A stretch of DNA of 64,000 nucleotides, taken from contig NZ_SJPK01000002.1 of the NCBI RefSeq assembly GCF_007859855.1, positions 646,286 to 710,285 of the forward strand, read 5' to 3'. The DNA comes from Allorhodopirellula solitaria (GTDB taxonomy: Bacteria; Planctomycetota; Planctomycetia; Pirellulales; Pirellulaceae). Both the position numbers and the translations under genes were made by a program. How positions within the stretch are numbered: position 1 is the stretch's first letter; every line of letters begins with the position of its first letter. Shown piece after piece: positions 36,325-46,501 of this stretch. Below the pieces are notes generated by a model. The model worked only from the letters and a program-made list of their open reading frames with translations. It made no database searches and was not told the DNA's origin.

Positions 36325-36618
36325 TCAGTCCTGGGCAAACAGCCGATCCACGATCGAATGCATGTTTTCTCGGAACCCAGCGAGCGTGGCATCGTCGAGA
36401 AGTTCCGAATGATCGCTTTTGACCATCGCGGCAGCTAGCGGTTTGTGCTGCCTCCAATCGTCGAGAGTGAAGTTGCGGATGTCCACGTAGACGTCCGAGA
36501 GGTTGCTCGTCTCCTTCGACACCATGAAGACGCCGTTCTGTCCCCGGACGAGATGAAAATGCATCGCGTTGTAGATCAGAGCGGCGCCGAGAACGACGCC
36601 AGAGAAAAATTTCAACAT
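36325..36618 (-). CDS. Small single-pass membrane protein
   Basis: 97 residues from the ATG at 36618 with an AAGGA ribosome site. One N-terminal helix (FFSGVVLGAALIYNAMHFHLV) is followed by VRGQNGVFMVSKETSNLSDVYVDIRNFTLDDWRQHKPLAAAMVKSDHSELL, a compact soluble domain. This is a planctomycete-type hypothetical; the DDWRQHKPLAAAM motif stands out but I cannot name it. It lies 19 bases downstream of the 6-phosphogluconolactonase stop on the same strand, so it is probably co-transcribed with it. Confidence 0.7.
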   Translation of the reverse strand: MLKFFSGVVLGAALIYNAMHFHLVRGQNGVFMVSKETSNLSDVYVDIRNFTLDDWRQHKPLAAAMVKSDHSELLDDATLAGFRENMHSIVDRLFAQD

Positions 36619-36637
36619 TGCACATTCCTTCGTAAGT

Positions 36638-37360
36638 TCAAGACAACTTCGCGGCCGCCGCCTGGTCGACGTAGAAACAGGTATCCTCCGCGTCGACGTG
36701 CGACACGGGGTAGTCGGCAAACGCTCCCTGTTTGTTGATGACCTCCGCCAACACGTCTGCTTTCCCGGCCCCAGTAACGAGCACGGTTACTTTCTTCGCT
36801 GCGTCGAGGACGCGGCCGGTCAGCGTGACTCGCTGTTGGCCGGATTGTGGGTGCGTGGCGACTTCACAGACCTTCGGTGACTTCAGAAATTCGTTTTGAT
36901 GAGGAAAGATGGATGCGGTGTGCCCGTCATCACCCATGCCGAGGATAATCAGATCGAACTGCGGATTGCCATCCCGGTCGGCTGGCACAATCCGCTGGAT
37001 CTCTTGCTCATAGCGGTTGCATTCCTGCTCCGGTGAGGCTTCCCCCTTCACGCGGTGAATATTTTCACCGGGAATCGAGATTCGGTCAAACAGCAATTCT
37101 TTTGCGACCCCGTAATTGCTTTCGGCATCCTCGGGGGGAACGCAGCGTTCATCGCCCCAGAAAAATTCGATACGAGACCAGTCAATCTTGTCAGAGAATT
37201 GATCCGCCCACAATTCGAACAGACGTTTCGGTGTGCTGCCACCGGATAGGGCCACGGTGAGAGTGACCCCCGGCTGAGCATCCACCCAGGCAGCGAAGTC
37301 GGCTGCGAACGCTGCCGCGAGAGCGGTCGGATCGGCAAAAAGTTTGGTTGAAACGGCCAT
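36638..37360 (-). CDS. pgl: 6-phosphogluconolactonase
   Basis: 240 residues from the ATG at 37360; the longer frame to 37507 lacks coding character. The family motifs are present: VALSGGSTPKRLFELWA (sugar-phosphate loop), IEFFWGDERCVPPEDAESNYG, and FDLIILGMGDDGHTASIFP with the catalytic-type Gly/Asp/His segment. It hydrolyses 6-phosphogluconolactone in the oxidative pentose phosphate pathway. The last residues AAKLS are encoded up to the stop; a small membrane protein gene follows 19 bases later. Confidence 0.92.
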   Translation of the reverse strand: MAVSTKLFADPTALAAAFAADFAAWVDAQPGVTLTVALSGGSTPKRLFELWADQFSDKIDWSRIEFFWGDERCVPPEDAESNYGVAKELLFDRISIPGENIHRVKGEASPEQECNRYEQEIQRIVPADRDGNPQFDLIILGMGDDGHTASIFPHQNEFLKSPKVCEVATHPQSGQQRVTLTGRVLDAAKKVTVLVTGAGKADVLAEVINKQGAFADYPVSHVDAEDTCFYVDQAAAAKLS

Positions 37361-37575
37361 GTTGTTTAGTCGGAAGAAAGGAAAAAAGCGGATGTACCCC
37401 CCAATCGCAAGCTGGCGTGGAGTATAACGGATAACCCTCCAAATCGGTACGCCTGCGGACTGCCCCGTCGCAGTGGGGAAGGATGCTTCCCAATGGAACC
37501 AGGGCACCGTGTCCCCACGCAGCGTTTTCGCGGCCGCGTGCCGATTATTTTATCTCAATCCAAGAGGCTGTTACG

Positions 37576-40500
37576 TTGAAATTGCATTGGTTCATGGCGA
37601 TCATTCTGCTTCTTAGCATCGCTATCTGTAGCACAGCGCAAGCCGCAGAGCCCGCGGTAACATCGGCAGCCTCACCGCTGAAGTGGAAAACGCAGCGTGT
37701 GCATGATGAGTTCCTCGGGGAAGGCGCCGCAGCGGGCGATCTCAACGGTGACGGCGCGATCGACCTGATCGCGGGCCCGGTTTGGTATGCCGGTCCCGAG
37801 TTCACCGAGCGACGCGAAATCACGGCTGCGAAGGTGTTCAGCATCAATGGATATAGCGACCAATTTTTCTCGTTCGTGATCGATGCCAATGCAGACGGTC
37901 ATTTCGACGTGATCTCGGTAGGGTTTCCTGGCAAGGCGGCGACGCTGTACCTCAATCCGGGCCCAGAGCGACTGAGCGAGCACTGGGAAAAACGAGTCAT
38001 CGCTCCTCGCGTCGCCAACGAATCGCCCACTCTGGTGGACCTCATCCCGGGCGGGTTCCCCGAGCTCGTCTGTGTGCGCGATCGGGCTTACGGTTACTAC
38101 CACGCCACCGATGACGCGACCGCGCCATGGCAATGGGTAGCGGTGTCCGAACCGGGAACTGCGATTGAGCCATTTGGTCATGGACTCGGTGTGGGTGATG
38201 TCGACGGCGACGGCCGACTCGATGTCATCGACAAGCAATACTGGTGGAAACACCCTGGTGAGGCGTCCACGCATGCTCTGTGGCAGCGTAACACTTGGTT
38301 ACCCGAACCCTATGGTAACGGTGGTGCTCAGATCTACGCCAATGACCTCGATGGTGATGGCGACGCTGATATCCTGACGAGCAAGAACGCTCACGGCTAT
38401 GGCATGGCCTGGTTTGAGCAAATGCCCGATGGCAAGTTCACACGGCATGACATCTCCAATGAATCGTCGGTGGAAAATCCCTACGGTTTCGCGGTCTCGC
38501 AGCTCCACGCGGTCGAAATGGTCGACGTCGATGGGGACGGCGTCAAGGATATTGTGACGGGCAAACGATACTACGCTCACCAAGGCCACGATGCGGGCGG
38601 TCTCGAGGCGCCCGTGGTGGCGTGGCTGCGCTGCGTCCGGCACACCAATGGCTCAGTCGAGTTCGTTCCGCAGATCATCCACGAGCGTTCCGGGGTGGGC
38701 GTCGAAGTCCTCGCGACCGATCTCAACGGCGATGATACCGTTGATATCGTCTCTGCAAACAAACTCGGCCTGGCGATCCATTTTCAGCTGCCGCCCGAAA
38801 GTGAAGGGTCCTCGACAGCATTGACCACCGAACGCTGGCTCGTGGAGAAAACCCCGATGGATCAATACATCGACGGTTATGAGGCGGAGGACGCCGCGAA
38901 AAACATGCAGGTGCCACCCGGATTCACGGTCGATCTGATTGCCAGTGAACCGGAATTGGTCCAGCCGATCGCGATGTGCTTCGACGATCGCGGACGGATT
39001 TGGATGATCGAGGGTAACACGTATCCACGCAAAGCCCCAGCAGGCGAAGGCCGGGACCGGATCTTGATTCTCGAGGATGCTGATGCCGATGGGAGTTTTG
39101 AAACCAAGACCGTTTTCGCTGACGGTTTGAATCTGGCCAGCGGGATCGCGGTTGGATTCGGCGGCGTGTGGGTCGGTGCGGCTCCCGAACTCCTGTTCTA
39201 TCCCGATGCCGATGGCGACGATGTGCCCGATGCGGAGCCCACAGTGCTACTCGATGGCTGGGGGTACCAGGACACGCATGAAACTCTCAATAGTTTTCGA
39301 TGGGGCATGGACGGATGGCTCTATGGTTGCCACGGCGTCTTCACACACTCCAACGTGGGGAAACCAGGGGCGACCGAGGCGGACCGAACCAAGATCAACG
39401 CGGGGGTTTGGCGATACCATCCGACGCGGCACGAATTCGACGTGTTTGCCCATGGAACGAGCAATCCGTGGGGTGTCGATTACAACGAAAACGGCGACTG
39501 GTTCATCACCGCGTGCGTGATCCCGCACCTCTACCACATCATCCAGGACGGTCGATACTTTCGTCAGGCCGGCTCCCATTTTGATCCCTATACCTTCGAT
39601 GACATCGAAACCATTGCCGATCACTTGCATTACGGCGATGGGACCTTTGCATCCTCGGCCGGTGGCAAAGTCAATCGCGAACTTGTCCGGCGGACCGAAA
39701 ACACAACGTCGTCGGTCGGTGGTGGGCACGCTCATTGTGGATTGACGATCTATCAAGCCGACGAGTTCCCGGCGCAGTACCGTGGTGAGCTGTTCTTTCA
39801 CAACCTTCATGGTCACCGCATCGTTCGCGATCATGTCGAGGAATCGGGTTCCGGCTACGTTGGACGCCACCGCCCGGACTTCGCCATGTCCGAAGACCAC
39901 CGCCAGATCGGTGTCGGCATGATGCAAGGTCCCGATGGTGCGCTGTATACATCCGATTGGCACGACCCTCAGACCTGCCACAATCGATCTCCAGAGATTT
40001 GGGACCGTACCGACGGGCGTTTGTTTCGAATTCGCTATGGCGACGTTCAACCCTTCCAGTTCGATCTCGCCAAACGCAGCGACAGCGAGTTGGTGCAATT
40101 GCTCAAGCATCCCAATGCGTTCTACGCGCGCCACGCACAACGCCTTCTCCACGAGCGAGCCGCAGCGAAGATTCTCGATCAGGGCGCCGTCGACGCGTCT
40201 TTGGCCGAAATTTTCCATTCCGATGCCCCGCGACTGCACCGCTTACGCGCGATGTGGACGATGTCGCTCATCGGTGACACCAGCGTGTCCGAACGTCTCA
40301 AACAGCTTCGAGATCGCGACGAATACGTTCGCGGTTGGGCGATCCAACTCTGTGGCGAGTCGGCCGATCCTATTCCCGCCGAGTGGATGCAAGAGATGGT
40401 GTCGATGGCCGCAGCGGACTCCAGCCAAGTCGTGCGGCGGTATCTCGCTTCCCTGTTGCAGCGGTTGCCCGAAATACAGCGATGGGACATCGCGGAGCGG

Positions 40501-42279
40501 TTGGTAGCCCATCACGACGACCATCGAGACCACCAGTTGCCGTTGCTGCAGTGGTACGGCATCGAACCTTTGGTCCAGGTAGATCCTGTCCGTGTGATGA
40601 AGATGGCCCGCCGCAGCGGAAACGCCATGCTGAAGCGTTTCGTTATCCGTCGCATGGCCGTCTCCGATGTCGGCCGCGAATCGCTCGTGCAGCTGCTCGG
40701 TGACGATTCGGTGGCCGGGCGACAAGCCATCAGCGAACAACAATTAATTCTCAACGAGCTGCTGTCGACGGCAAAGAGTCGCAGCGGTGTGGAGATGCCT
40801 TCGTCCTGGCCAGTGATCGCGGTGACGCTCCGCGGAAAAAGCAATCCTGCGATCGGATCGCTCATCGACGCGCTCGGGATCCAGTTCGGCGACGAGTCTG
40901 CCTTCCCGATGTTTCGCGACGTGCTCGAGGATACTTCCGCCAAGGCTGCCGACCGGTTGGAAGCACTGCGGCTACTCTCTCAAGCCAAGGATTCGAAGCT
41001 GCCCAGCGTGCTGGTTGGATTGGTTGATGATCCCGATCTCGGCGGCGACGCGATTCGAGCTTTGGCGCGTTACGAAGACCGGGAAATCAGCGGGAAGCTG
41101 ATCGAGCTCTATCCGGATTGGCCGGCAGCGAAACAATCCGATGCGCTGCATGCCCTGACGGCTCGGCGAACCTCCGCAACGGCTTTGGTCGACGCCATGG
41201 AATCAGGCCAGATTGATGCCGCCAGTGTGCCGGCCTATGCGATCCGCCAGATCCTCGCGGTTGCCGATAGCGGAAACCGTAATGCTGAGGACGAACTCAC
41301 CAGTCCACTGGCCACCCGGCTGGAAAAGGTCTGGGGCCAGATAGGCTCGACCTCAGCCTCGGCTCAAGCCGATTTCGCTCGCTATGAAAAAATGCTCACT
41401 GCCGATTTCCTCAGGAAAGCCAATCGGGTCGAGGGCAAGAAACTCTACGAAGTCAATTGCGGAAAATGCCACCGCCTGTTCGGTGAAGGTGAAGCGATCG
41501 GCCCAGACTTGACCGGCGCCAACCGCACAGACGTGAAATACTGGCTCGAAAACATTCTCCAACCCAACGCCGTGATCGGCAAGGCTTACCAGATCACGAC
41601 GCTGCTGATGGATGACGGCCGCGTTGTCAGCGGAATCATCCAAGACCGGAATGAAGACGCTCTCACCGTGCAAACGCCGCTCGAGCGGATCGTGTTGGCA
41701 GTCGACGAGATTGAGTTTGAGAAGGCATCGAATGTCTCGCTGATGCCTGAAGGTCAGTTGCAGCCCATGTCACCCGAGCAAGTCCGCGATCTATTCGGGT
41801 ACCTGATGAGCCCCGGCCCAGCGTTGACCCGTGATGGGGCCGTTGAGGCGGAGTCGATGATCGACCAAAGCGTGGTGACCGAGGGGCACGTGCGAGCGCA
41901 AAACATGGCTGCGTTCCCAGATCGTTGGTCTGGAGATGAACAATTGTGGTGGACCGGAGCCAAGGTGGGCTCGGAGCTAACGCTGTCGGTCGCGGCACCA
42001 GCGTCAGGCCGATACGATGTCACGCTGCTGCTGACGACGGCGCCCGACTATGGCACCATTGAAGTCACCCTCGGCGACCAGCCCGCACGCAGGGCCGATC
42101 TGTACCGATCTGAAGTCAAGTTGGCTGAGCCGATTGTCTGGCAGGACGTCCCACTGAGTTCGGACAAGCCGTTCCCCTTAGTCATCCGCGTCGCCGGCGC
42201 GAACAAACTGGCCATCGCACGCTACATGGTCGGAATCGACGCGATCACGCTGGACCCGGTTGGGGAGACAGGGAAATAG
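37576..42279 (+). CDS. Exported dehydrogenase-like protein with HEAT and cytochrome c domains
   Basis: About 1,567 residues from the TTG at 37576 (AAGAGG ribosome site; ATG 37594 is an alternative). A signal peptide (FMAIILLLSIAICSTAQAA) is followed by FG-GAP/VCBS repeats (DLNGDGAIDLIAG, DVDGDGRLDVID), then the planctomycete membrane-bound dehydrogenase propeller (VPPGFTVDLIASEPELVQPIAMCFDDRGRIW), a HEAT-repeat region, a heme motif CGKCH near residue 1295 with GEAIGPDLTGANR, and a beta-rich C-terminal carbohydrate-binding-like domain. Such proteins are abundant in planctomycetes and are thought to oxidise sugars at the periplasmic face, passing electrons to the attached cytochrome. Confidence 0.88.
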   Translation: MKLHWFMAIILLLSIAICSTAQAAEPAVTSAASPLKWKTQRVHDEFLGEGAAAGDLNGDGAIDLIAGPVWYAGPEFTERREITAAKVFSINGYSDQFFSFVIDANADGHFDVISVGFPGKAATLYLNPGPERLSEHWEKRVIAPRVANESPTLVDLIPGGFPELVCVRDRAYGYYHATDDATAPWQWVAVSEPGTAIEPFGHGLGVGDVDGDGRLDVIDKQYWWKHPGEASTHALWQRNTWLPEPYGNGGAQIYANDLDGDGDADILTSKNAHGYGMAWFEQMPDGKFTRHDISNESSVENPYGFAVSQLHAVEMVDVDGDGVKDIVTGKRYYAHQGHDAGGLEAPVVAWLRCVRHTNGSVEFVPQIIHERSGVGVEVLATDLNGDDTVDIVSANKLGLAIHFQLPPESEGSSTALTTERWLVEKTPMDQYIDGYEAEDAAKNMQVPPGFTVDLIASEPELVQPIAMCFDDRGRIWMIEGNTYPRKAPAGEGRDRILILEDADADGSFETKTVFADGLNLASGIAVGFGGVWVGAAPELLFYPDADGDDVPDAEPTVLLDGWGYQDTHETLNSFRWGMDGWLYGCHGVFTHSNVGKPGATEADRTKINAGVWRYHPTRHEFDVFAHGTSNPWGVDYNENGDWFITACVIPHLYHIIQDGRYFRQAGSHFDPYTFDDIETIADHLHYGDGTFASSAGGKVNRELVRRTENTTSSVGGGHAHCGLTIYQADEFPAQYRGELFFHNLHGHRIVRDHVEESGSGYVGRHRPDFAMSEDHRQIGVGMMQGPDGALYTSDWHDPQTCHNRSPEIWDRTDGRLFRIRYGDVQPFQFDLAKRSDSELVQLLKHPNAFYARHAQRLLHERAAAKILDQGAVDASLAEIFHSDAPRLHRLRAMWTMSLIGDTSVSERLKQLRDRDEYVRGWAIQLCGESADPIPAEWMQEMVSMAAADSSQVVRRYLASLLQRLPEIQRWDIAERLVAHHDDHRDHQLPLLQWYGIEPLVQVDPVRVMKMARRSGNAMLKRFVIRRMAVSDVGRESLVQLLGDDSVAGRQAISEQQLILNELLSTAKSRSGVEMPSSWPVIAVTLRGKSNPAIGSLIDALGIQFGDESAFPMFRDVLEDTSAKAADRLEALRLLSQAKDSKLPSVLVGLVDDPDLGGDAIRALARYEDREISGKLIELYPDWPAAKQSDALHALTARRTSATALVDAMESGQIDAASVPAYAIRQILAVADSGNRNAEDELTSPLATRLEKVWGQIGSTSASAQADFARYEKMLTADFLRKANRVEGKKLYEVNCGKCHRLFGEGEAIGPDLTGANRTDVKYWLENILQPNAVIGKAYQITTLLMDDGRVVSGIIQDRNEDALTVQTPLERIVLAVDEIEFEKASNVSLMPEGQLQPMSPEQVRDLFGYLMSPGPALTRDGAVEAESMIDQSVVTEGHVRAQNMAAFPDRWSGDEQLWWTGAKVGSELTLSVAAPASGRYDVTLLLTTAPDYGTIEVTLGDQPARRADLYRSEVKLAEPIVWQDVPLSSDKPFPLVIRVAGANKLAIARYMVGIDAITLDPVGETGK

Positions 42280-42776
42280 AGATTCATCGTCTTGATTGGC
42301 CGAACACCGGACACGCACGTTTCGAGGCGTCGATTGCGTTCGGATCACGCTTCGCGGCGTGATCGAGTGAACGTCCAGAAGACGCTCGCAGCGACCACTA
42401 AAATGCGGCGTCACCTGCATTGCCGCTCGTGCGCTGCCGCTGGGGACGGTTGGCCGTTTTCGAGGGATTGAGATTTCGGCCCAATCACTCGTCGATCGTG
42501 TCAACCGGTTGCAGCGAACAGGGACGTGATTGGGTGATCGATCCTGCTGAAATCGACGAGCCAAATACGCGAGAAAAACGCGCTGCCCACCCTGCGGTTG
42601 GGCAGACATATCGAGACGCACGCCGTCGTGTTCGCTGCCGCAGCGGCCGTGGTCGCCTCGATTGTCCTGGCGTGCTTTGCCGTGCTCTTCCAGGGGGCTG
42701 ATTTTCCACAAAAAACGCGGCGTCTGATTGCTCAGCCGCCGCGTCGTCGTCGTTGGTCAGTGCTGGTGCTAAGCGA
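42280..42776. other. Intergenic region with a terminator
   Basis: 497 bases between the dehydrogenase-like gene and the convergent lipoprotein gene. Apart from the terminator at 42715-42744 I see only short inverted repeats, such as one around GATCACGCTTCGCGGCGTGATC near 42344-42365. Confidence 0.45.
42715..42744 (-). terminator. Rho-independent terminator of the lipoprotein gene
   Basis: On the minus strand, ACGCGGCG and CGCCGCGT form an 8-bp stem around a 14-base loop, followed by a run of six T (42709-42714 on this strand read as A). It lies about 30 bases after the stop of the lipoprotein gene at 42777. Confidence 0.8.
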
Positions 42777-43013
42777 CTACTCGCTCACAGCTTCCTTCAC
42801 TGCGTCGGCTGCTTCGGCCGTTTTCTCTTTGGCAGCATCAACTGCGTCGCCAGTCGCTTCCGCAGCAGCATCAACGGCATCGCCAGTCGCTTCCGCGGCC
42901 GACTCGGCTGCGTTGGAAACATCGGTAGTGACATCGTCAGCCGACTCATCGCATCCAGCAAAGGTCAAGCAGCAAGCACAGATCGCGACACCAAAAATTC
43001 GAAACATCATCAT
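42777..43013 (-). CDS. Small Ala-rich lipoprotein
   Basis: 78 residues from an ATG at 43013 (three ATG in a row; AAGG lies before them). A lipoprotein signal ends in LTFAGC (about Cys20). The mature part is a repetitive helix with two perfect copies of ATGDAVDAA plus AESAAE and AADAVKEAVSE, low in hydrophobic bulk and acidic. This is the composition of Lpp-type or apolipoprotein-like coiled spacers; a structural envelope role is inference. A strong terminator follows. It is flanked upstream by the 67-base palindrome at 43041. Confidence 0.8.
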   Translation of the reverse strand: MMMFRIFGVAICACCLTFAGCDESADDVTTDVSNAAESAAEATGDAVDAAAEATGDAVDAAKEKTAEAADAVKEAVSE

Positions 43014-43040
43014 TTTGCCTTGGGTGAAAACGTCTACCAA

Positions 43041-43107
43041 GAACCTATCCGAAAGCGAGCGATCCACTCGCTCGCGCAGTGGAAGTGACTCTCTTTCGGA
43101 TAGGTTC
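43041..43107. repeat. 67-bp palindromic element
   Basis: GAACCTATCCGAAAG (43041-43055) and its exact complement CTTTCGGATAGGTTC (43093-43107) flank a short core that itself contains CGAGCG/CGCTCG arms. It lies 28 bases upstream of the lipoprotein gene start, so it may be a regulatory hairpin or a tiny MITE. Confidence 0.75.
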
Positions 43108-43409
43108 TCAATCTAAAAAATCGCGGTGTCTGTCTTGCGATAACCATGGAAACAACTCCCATGTGCACAGAAGGACACTGCGTGTCGCTATTGTGACTTG
43201 TTCACTCAGGGTCGATAGAGGGGCCTCGAGATTTCTGCCGGAATAGGATGCCGATCCCTGGTAAGGTGGGTGTGATCGCCTCAGTGTCGCCAGCAGGGGA
43301 GATGCGACGCCTCTGGGGCAGCCGGCTGGTTGGCGGACCAGGCTTGCGCTTTTTGCCTAATCGGTACCGGTTGTCATCGGCGGGGGCTCGGCGAGCCTGC
43401 ACGGTGTGT
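43108..43409. other. Intergenic region upstream of the lipoprotein gene
   Basis: 302 bases between the palindrome and the end of ruvB. No gene and no clear further structure seen. Confidence 0.35.
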
Positions 43410-44555
43410 TCAGCTCTCGGGCATCGGGCGTTTCATGTGTTCGTATGCGTTCGGGGTCGCCAGTCGCCCGCGGCGGGTGCGAACGAGCAATTCGCTGCGG
43501 AGCAAGAAGGGTTCGACTTCGTCCTCGAGCGTGTCGCCGCTGACATTCATCGTGTGTGCGATAGCATCGAGTCCCGCGGGGCCGCCTAAGAACACTCGCA
43601 TCAAGGTATCGAGATAGTTGCGGTCTTGTTTGTCGAGACCGAGATTGTCGATTCCGATCATGTCGAGAGCGTCACGGGTGACGTCGCGGCTAACCTTCCC
43701 ACCCGCTTTACTTTGAGCATAGTCACGCACCCAGAGCAAGCGATTGTTCGCCAATCGCGGCGTGCTACGCGAGCGGTCCGCAATCACACTGGCCGACGGA
43801 TCATCGACCTCGATCGCTAGTTTCTTCGCATTGCGATGGACAATCTCGGCCAACTCACCCCGGGTGTACCAGCCCAGATGCTCGCGGATTTGAAAGCGAT
43901 CCCGCAGCGGCGCGCTGAGCATCCCAGCGCGCGTGGTCGCACCGATCAATGTGAAGGGCTTGAGTTCGAGGTTGAGTGTGCGAGCGTTCACACCATCGCC
44001 CAAAACCACGTCGATACGGTAATCCTCCATCGCCGTGTACAAATATTCTTCGACCGCCTTGGGCACGCGGTGAATCTCATCGATGAAGAGCACCGAGCCC
44101 TCGGAGACGTTCGTGAGGTAGGGCAACAGATCCTTGGGAGCCCGCAGTCCGGCGCCGTTGGCCATCTGCACCGACGTGCCCATCTCGGCAGGGATCACGG
44201 TCGCAAAGGTGGTCTTGCCGAGCCCGGGGGGGCCGTCGAACAGGATGTGCCCCAGCGGTTCGCCGCGCGATTGAGCCGCATCGATAGCGATCCTCAACCG
44301 TTCGATCACGTCTTTTTGACCGACCATCTCGTCCATCCGGTGCGGTCGCAACTTCCCGTCGCTCTCGCCTCGTCCGGCCGGCTGATCGCCAGGATCGGTC
44401 GGCGATCCCGTAGAACCGCCCGAGGAAGGCGGCCCCGAAGGTGGCGCGCCGGCGGCCTCTGGCTGAGCCGATTCAGGCCCGCCAGACGGCAACTGCCCCA
44501 TCGCGTTGCCGCGCCGCTCAGGATCGGATTGTTGGTAAATTGCTTCGCGTGCCAT
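43410..44555 (-). CDS. ruvB: Holliday junction branch migration helicase RuvB
   Basis: 381 residues from the ATG at 44555. Walker A DGPPGLGKTT, Walker B LFIDEIHRVPKAVEEYLY, sensor 1 GATTRAGMLSAPLRDRF and the C-terminal winged helix (LLRSELLVRTRRGRLATPNAYEHM) are all typical. RuvB motors drive Holliday junction branch migration with RuvA. The first 60 or so residues are a Gly/Pro/Ser-rich extension not found in the E. coli enzyme. ruvA and ruvC are not beside it in this window. Confidence 0.97.
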   Translation of the reverse strand: MAREAIYQQSDPERRGNAMGQLPSGGPESAQPEAAGAPPSGPPSSGGSTGSPTDPGDQPAGRGESDGKLRPHRMDEMVGQKDVIERLRIAIDAAQSRGEPLGHILFDGPPGLGKTTFATVIPAEMGTSVQMANGAGLRAPKDLLPYLTNVSEGSVLFIDEIHRVPKAVEEYLYTAMEDYRIDVVLGDGVNARTLNLELKPFTLIGATTRAGMLSAPLRDRFQIREHLGWYTRGELAEIVHRNAKKLAIEVDDPSASVIADRSRSTPRLANNRLLWVRDYAQSKAGGKVSRDVTRDALDMIGIDNLGLDKQDRNYLDTLMRVFLGGPAGLDAIAHTMNVSGDTLEDEVEPFLLRSELLVRTRRGRLATPNAYEHMKRPMPES

Positions 44556-45361
44556 CGTGAATTCCAAACTCTGTCGTAGCGAGAGCCGTTAAAGCCCTCG
44601 TCGTCCACCCATCCTACGCCTACGCGCATCACCGTTCACTGTAACGCCTCAGGGGCGACCAGCGGTAGTTCAGTTAAGAACGCCCCAGACACAAAATCGC
44701 CCCATGTCCGATGATCAGCGAGCGATGACGGAACCGCTGTGAACACGAGAAACCCAGCCAAAACGCTGGCCTTTCGGCTCGTCCGACGGAAGCGTGCGCC
44801 CGAGGTTTTCAAGGCATGGCTCCCGTATCGAAGGATTTATTTGTGGGATGTGATTATCAATGTTAGACTGGCACTGCCGGGAGAAACGGAGCTGAGCTCT
44901 GCAAAGGTGCTGGCTTGGCAAGGGATATCTCGGTCGCCAGCGTTTCCCTGCAAAAGCGGTACGCCAATGGTGTTGTCGGTCCCTGGCGAGCGTTTGTTCG
45001 TCAGGGACGCATTTTTGAACGATCATTGGATACTAGAACCATGTCTCAAAAAACCTTCCGCTGTGCTCTGCACATGCTTCCGTCGGATGAACCGGTCTTT
45101 ATGGAGTGAATCAACCGAAAACCACTCCCGCCGGGACGACACACGAGGGGACGGAACAACGAGGGGAGAGACCACCCTCGAAAACTGACTGAAAGATATC
45201 TGAGGGAAGTCGTGTGAAGTACTCGCAGGTGCTTCGTGGCTGGCAACTCAGAGGCGACTCACTACAATTCAGCAAAAAGGCAGCGTGGGTGGATGGATCG
45301 GTGTTCGATTCCGCTAAATCATTTCTGCCAGAACTTGGCAATTTTATTTTGAGAGACGTCT
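44556..45361. other. Gene-free region holding the inverted MITE-like copy
   Basis: 806 bases between ruvB and the TMEM14 gene, which diverge. It contains the second MITE-like copy (44780-45046). The frames that look open here (44715-45026 minus and 44739-45188 plus) are the same frames seen in the first copy and are not called as genes. Confidence 0.5.
44780..45046 (-). repeat. MITE-like element, degraded inverted copy
   Basis: Matches 24671-24938 in inverse orientation over about 265 bases with scattered changes. Its terminal inverted repeats, 44812-44832 and 45026-45046, still show AGGCATGGCT and a decayed ATCCAA end with several mismatches, so this copy is older. The region is between genes. 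Confidence 0.7.
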
Positions 45362-45676
45362 GTGGACTTTCCGGTAATCGTAACAGCATTCTATGGAGCT
45401 TTCGTCGTTTTTGGAGGAGTCATGGGCTATGTCAAAGCCTCAAGCAAGGCGTCTTTGATCGCCGGAAGTATCACCGGCGGACTCCTTTTGCTCTCAGCGT
45501 TTCTGATCGCGAGAGGCATCACCGCCGGGGCAATTCTAGGGATCATTGTTTCGCTACTGTTGATCGGCCAGTTCGGCGCGTCGTTGCGGAAGAAGTTCAA
45601 GGTAATGCCAAACCTGCTGGTGGTCGTGCTGGGGTTCATCACCGTCGTCACGCTCGTTTTCAGTTTGTTCAACTAG
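45362..45676 (+). CDS. TMEM14-family membrane protein
   Basis: 104 residues from a GTG at 45362 with GAGAG ahead of it. Four hydrophobic segments (VIVTAFYGAFVVFGGVMGYV, SITGGLLLLSAFLIARG, AGAILGIIVSLLLIGQFG and a final MPNLLVVVLGFITVVTLVFSL) and the internal motif KASSKASLIAGSITGGLLL plus FGASLRKKFKVMPN are the TMEM14 signature. Bacterial TMEM14 proteins are small and of unknown function; the eukaryotic relatives include a mitochondrial haem-related protein. There is no operon neighbour. Confidence 0.9.
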   Translation: MDFPVIVTAFYGAFVVFGGVMGYVKASSKASLIAGSITGGLLLLSAFLIARGITAGAILGIIVSLLLIGQFGASLRKKFKVMPNLLVVVLGFITVVTLVFSLFN

Positions 45677-46501
45677 GTACCACCGTGGGCGGCGATGCGC
45701 TGGCCTTCGGCTAATCTCTCTAATCTCTGACGGGATACTCGCTGGTAATCAACAGCCTTCGAAGGGTTCATCCACGCTCCTGGCAAGAACACGACCATTG
45801 AACGGCGACGAGTGAGTGCTCGGATACAGCTACCGCCAACTCGCAGGTCTTTCCCGCTTCAAGAGATTTTCCAGGCATTCTGTGCTGAGGCAGCCTGCTA
45901 TCAAGCAGCCGACCATTTCGAACCGGTTTCGGTGGCAAGTTCTCGGCTCCCACGATGGAACAGACCAACCGCCGCGCTGCCGCAAAAAGTGAAAGCCTTT
46001 CAAACCGCAAAAAAAATCCTAGCAATCGACGCATCGACATTTCCAGCGGTAGCTATCGGCGGACAAGGCGATAAGGAGATCCAGATCTGCGGAATTCACC
46101 ATGGCTTGGGCTGGCTCGGCAGTGAAGTGCAGTCACGTCGAGCTAGCGAGCAGACATCGATTGTCTCGATGAATGGGCGGGAGGCATTGTGGGACACCTC
46201 GGCGATGTACTTCTGTGATGAACGAACCGTCGAGTACGCTGGGTACCACGCGATGGCGCCCCATTTGCTCTGGAAGGGGCTCGGAGCATGCTGCTCGTTC
46301 GAGCTGCGTATCAGAGCGATTGCCGGCACCCATTTCGTGACGAACGCACAAGCAAGATCATGATCCGTACACACATCGACGTCTCTCTTGTCGCATTCGA
46401 CGAGCCATCGACACTCACGTGTCGAACGGCGGCACGCCGGTCACCCCAGGCGGAGACGACGAAGTCATCACATCATCAACGACCATCAGAACCGAAACAA
46501 T
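45677..46501. other. Gene-poor region
   Basis: 825 bases. A 183-residue plus-strand frame (45812-46363) and two minus-strand frames overlap each other here without recognisable motifs, signal peptides or consistent coding character, so I call none. Remains of a decayed gene are possible. Confidence 0.4.

Noticed and set aside
45812-46363. 183-residue ORF
   Set aside because: No motif and strong overlap with other frames; composition unlike the neighbouring genes. It may be a decayed gene, but the case is not strong.
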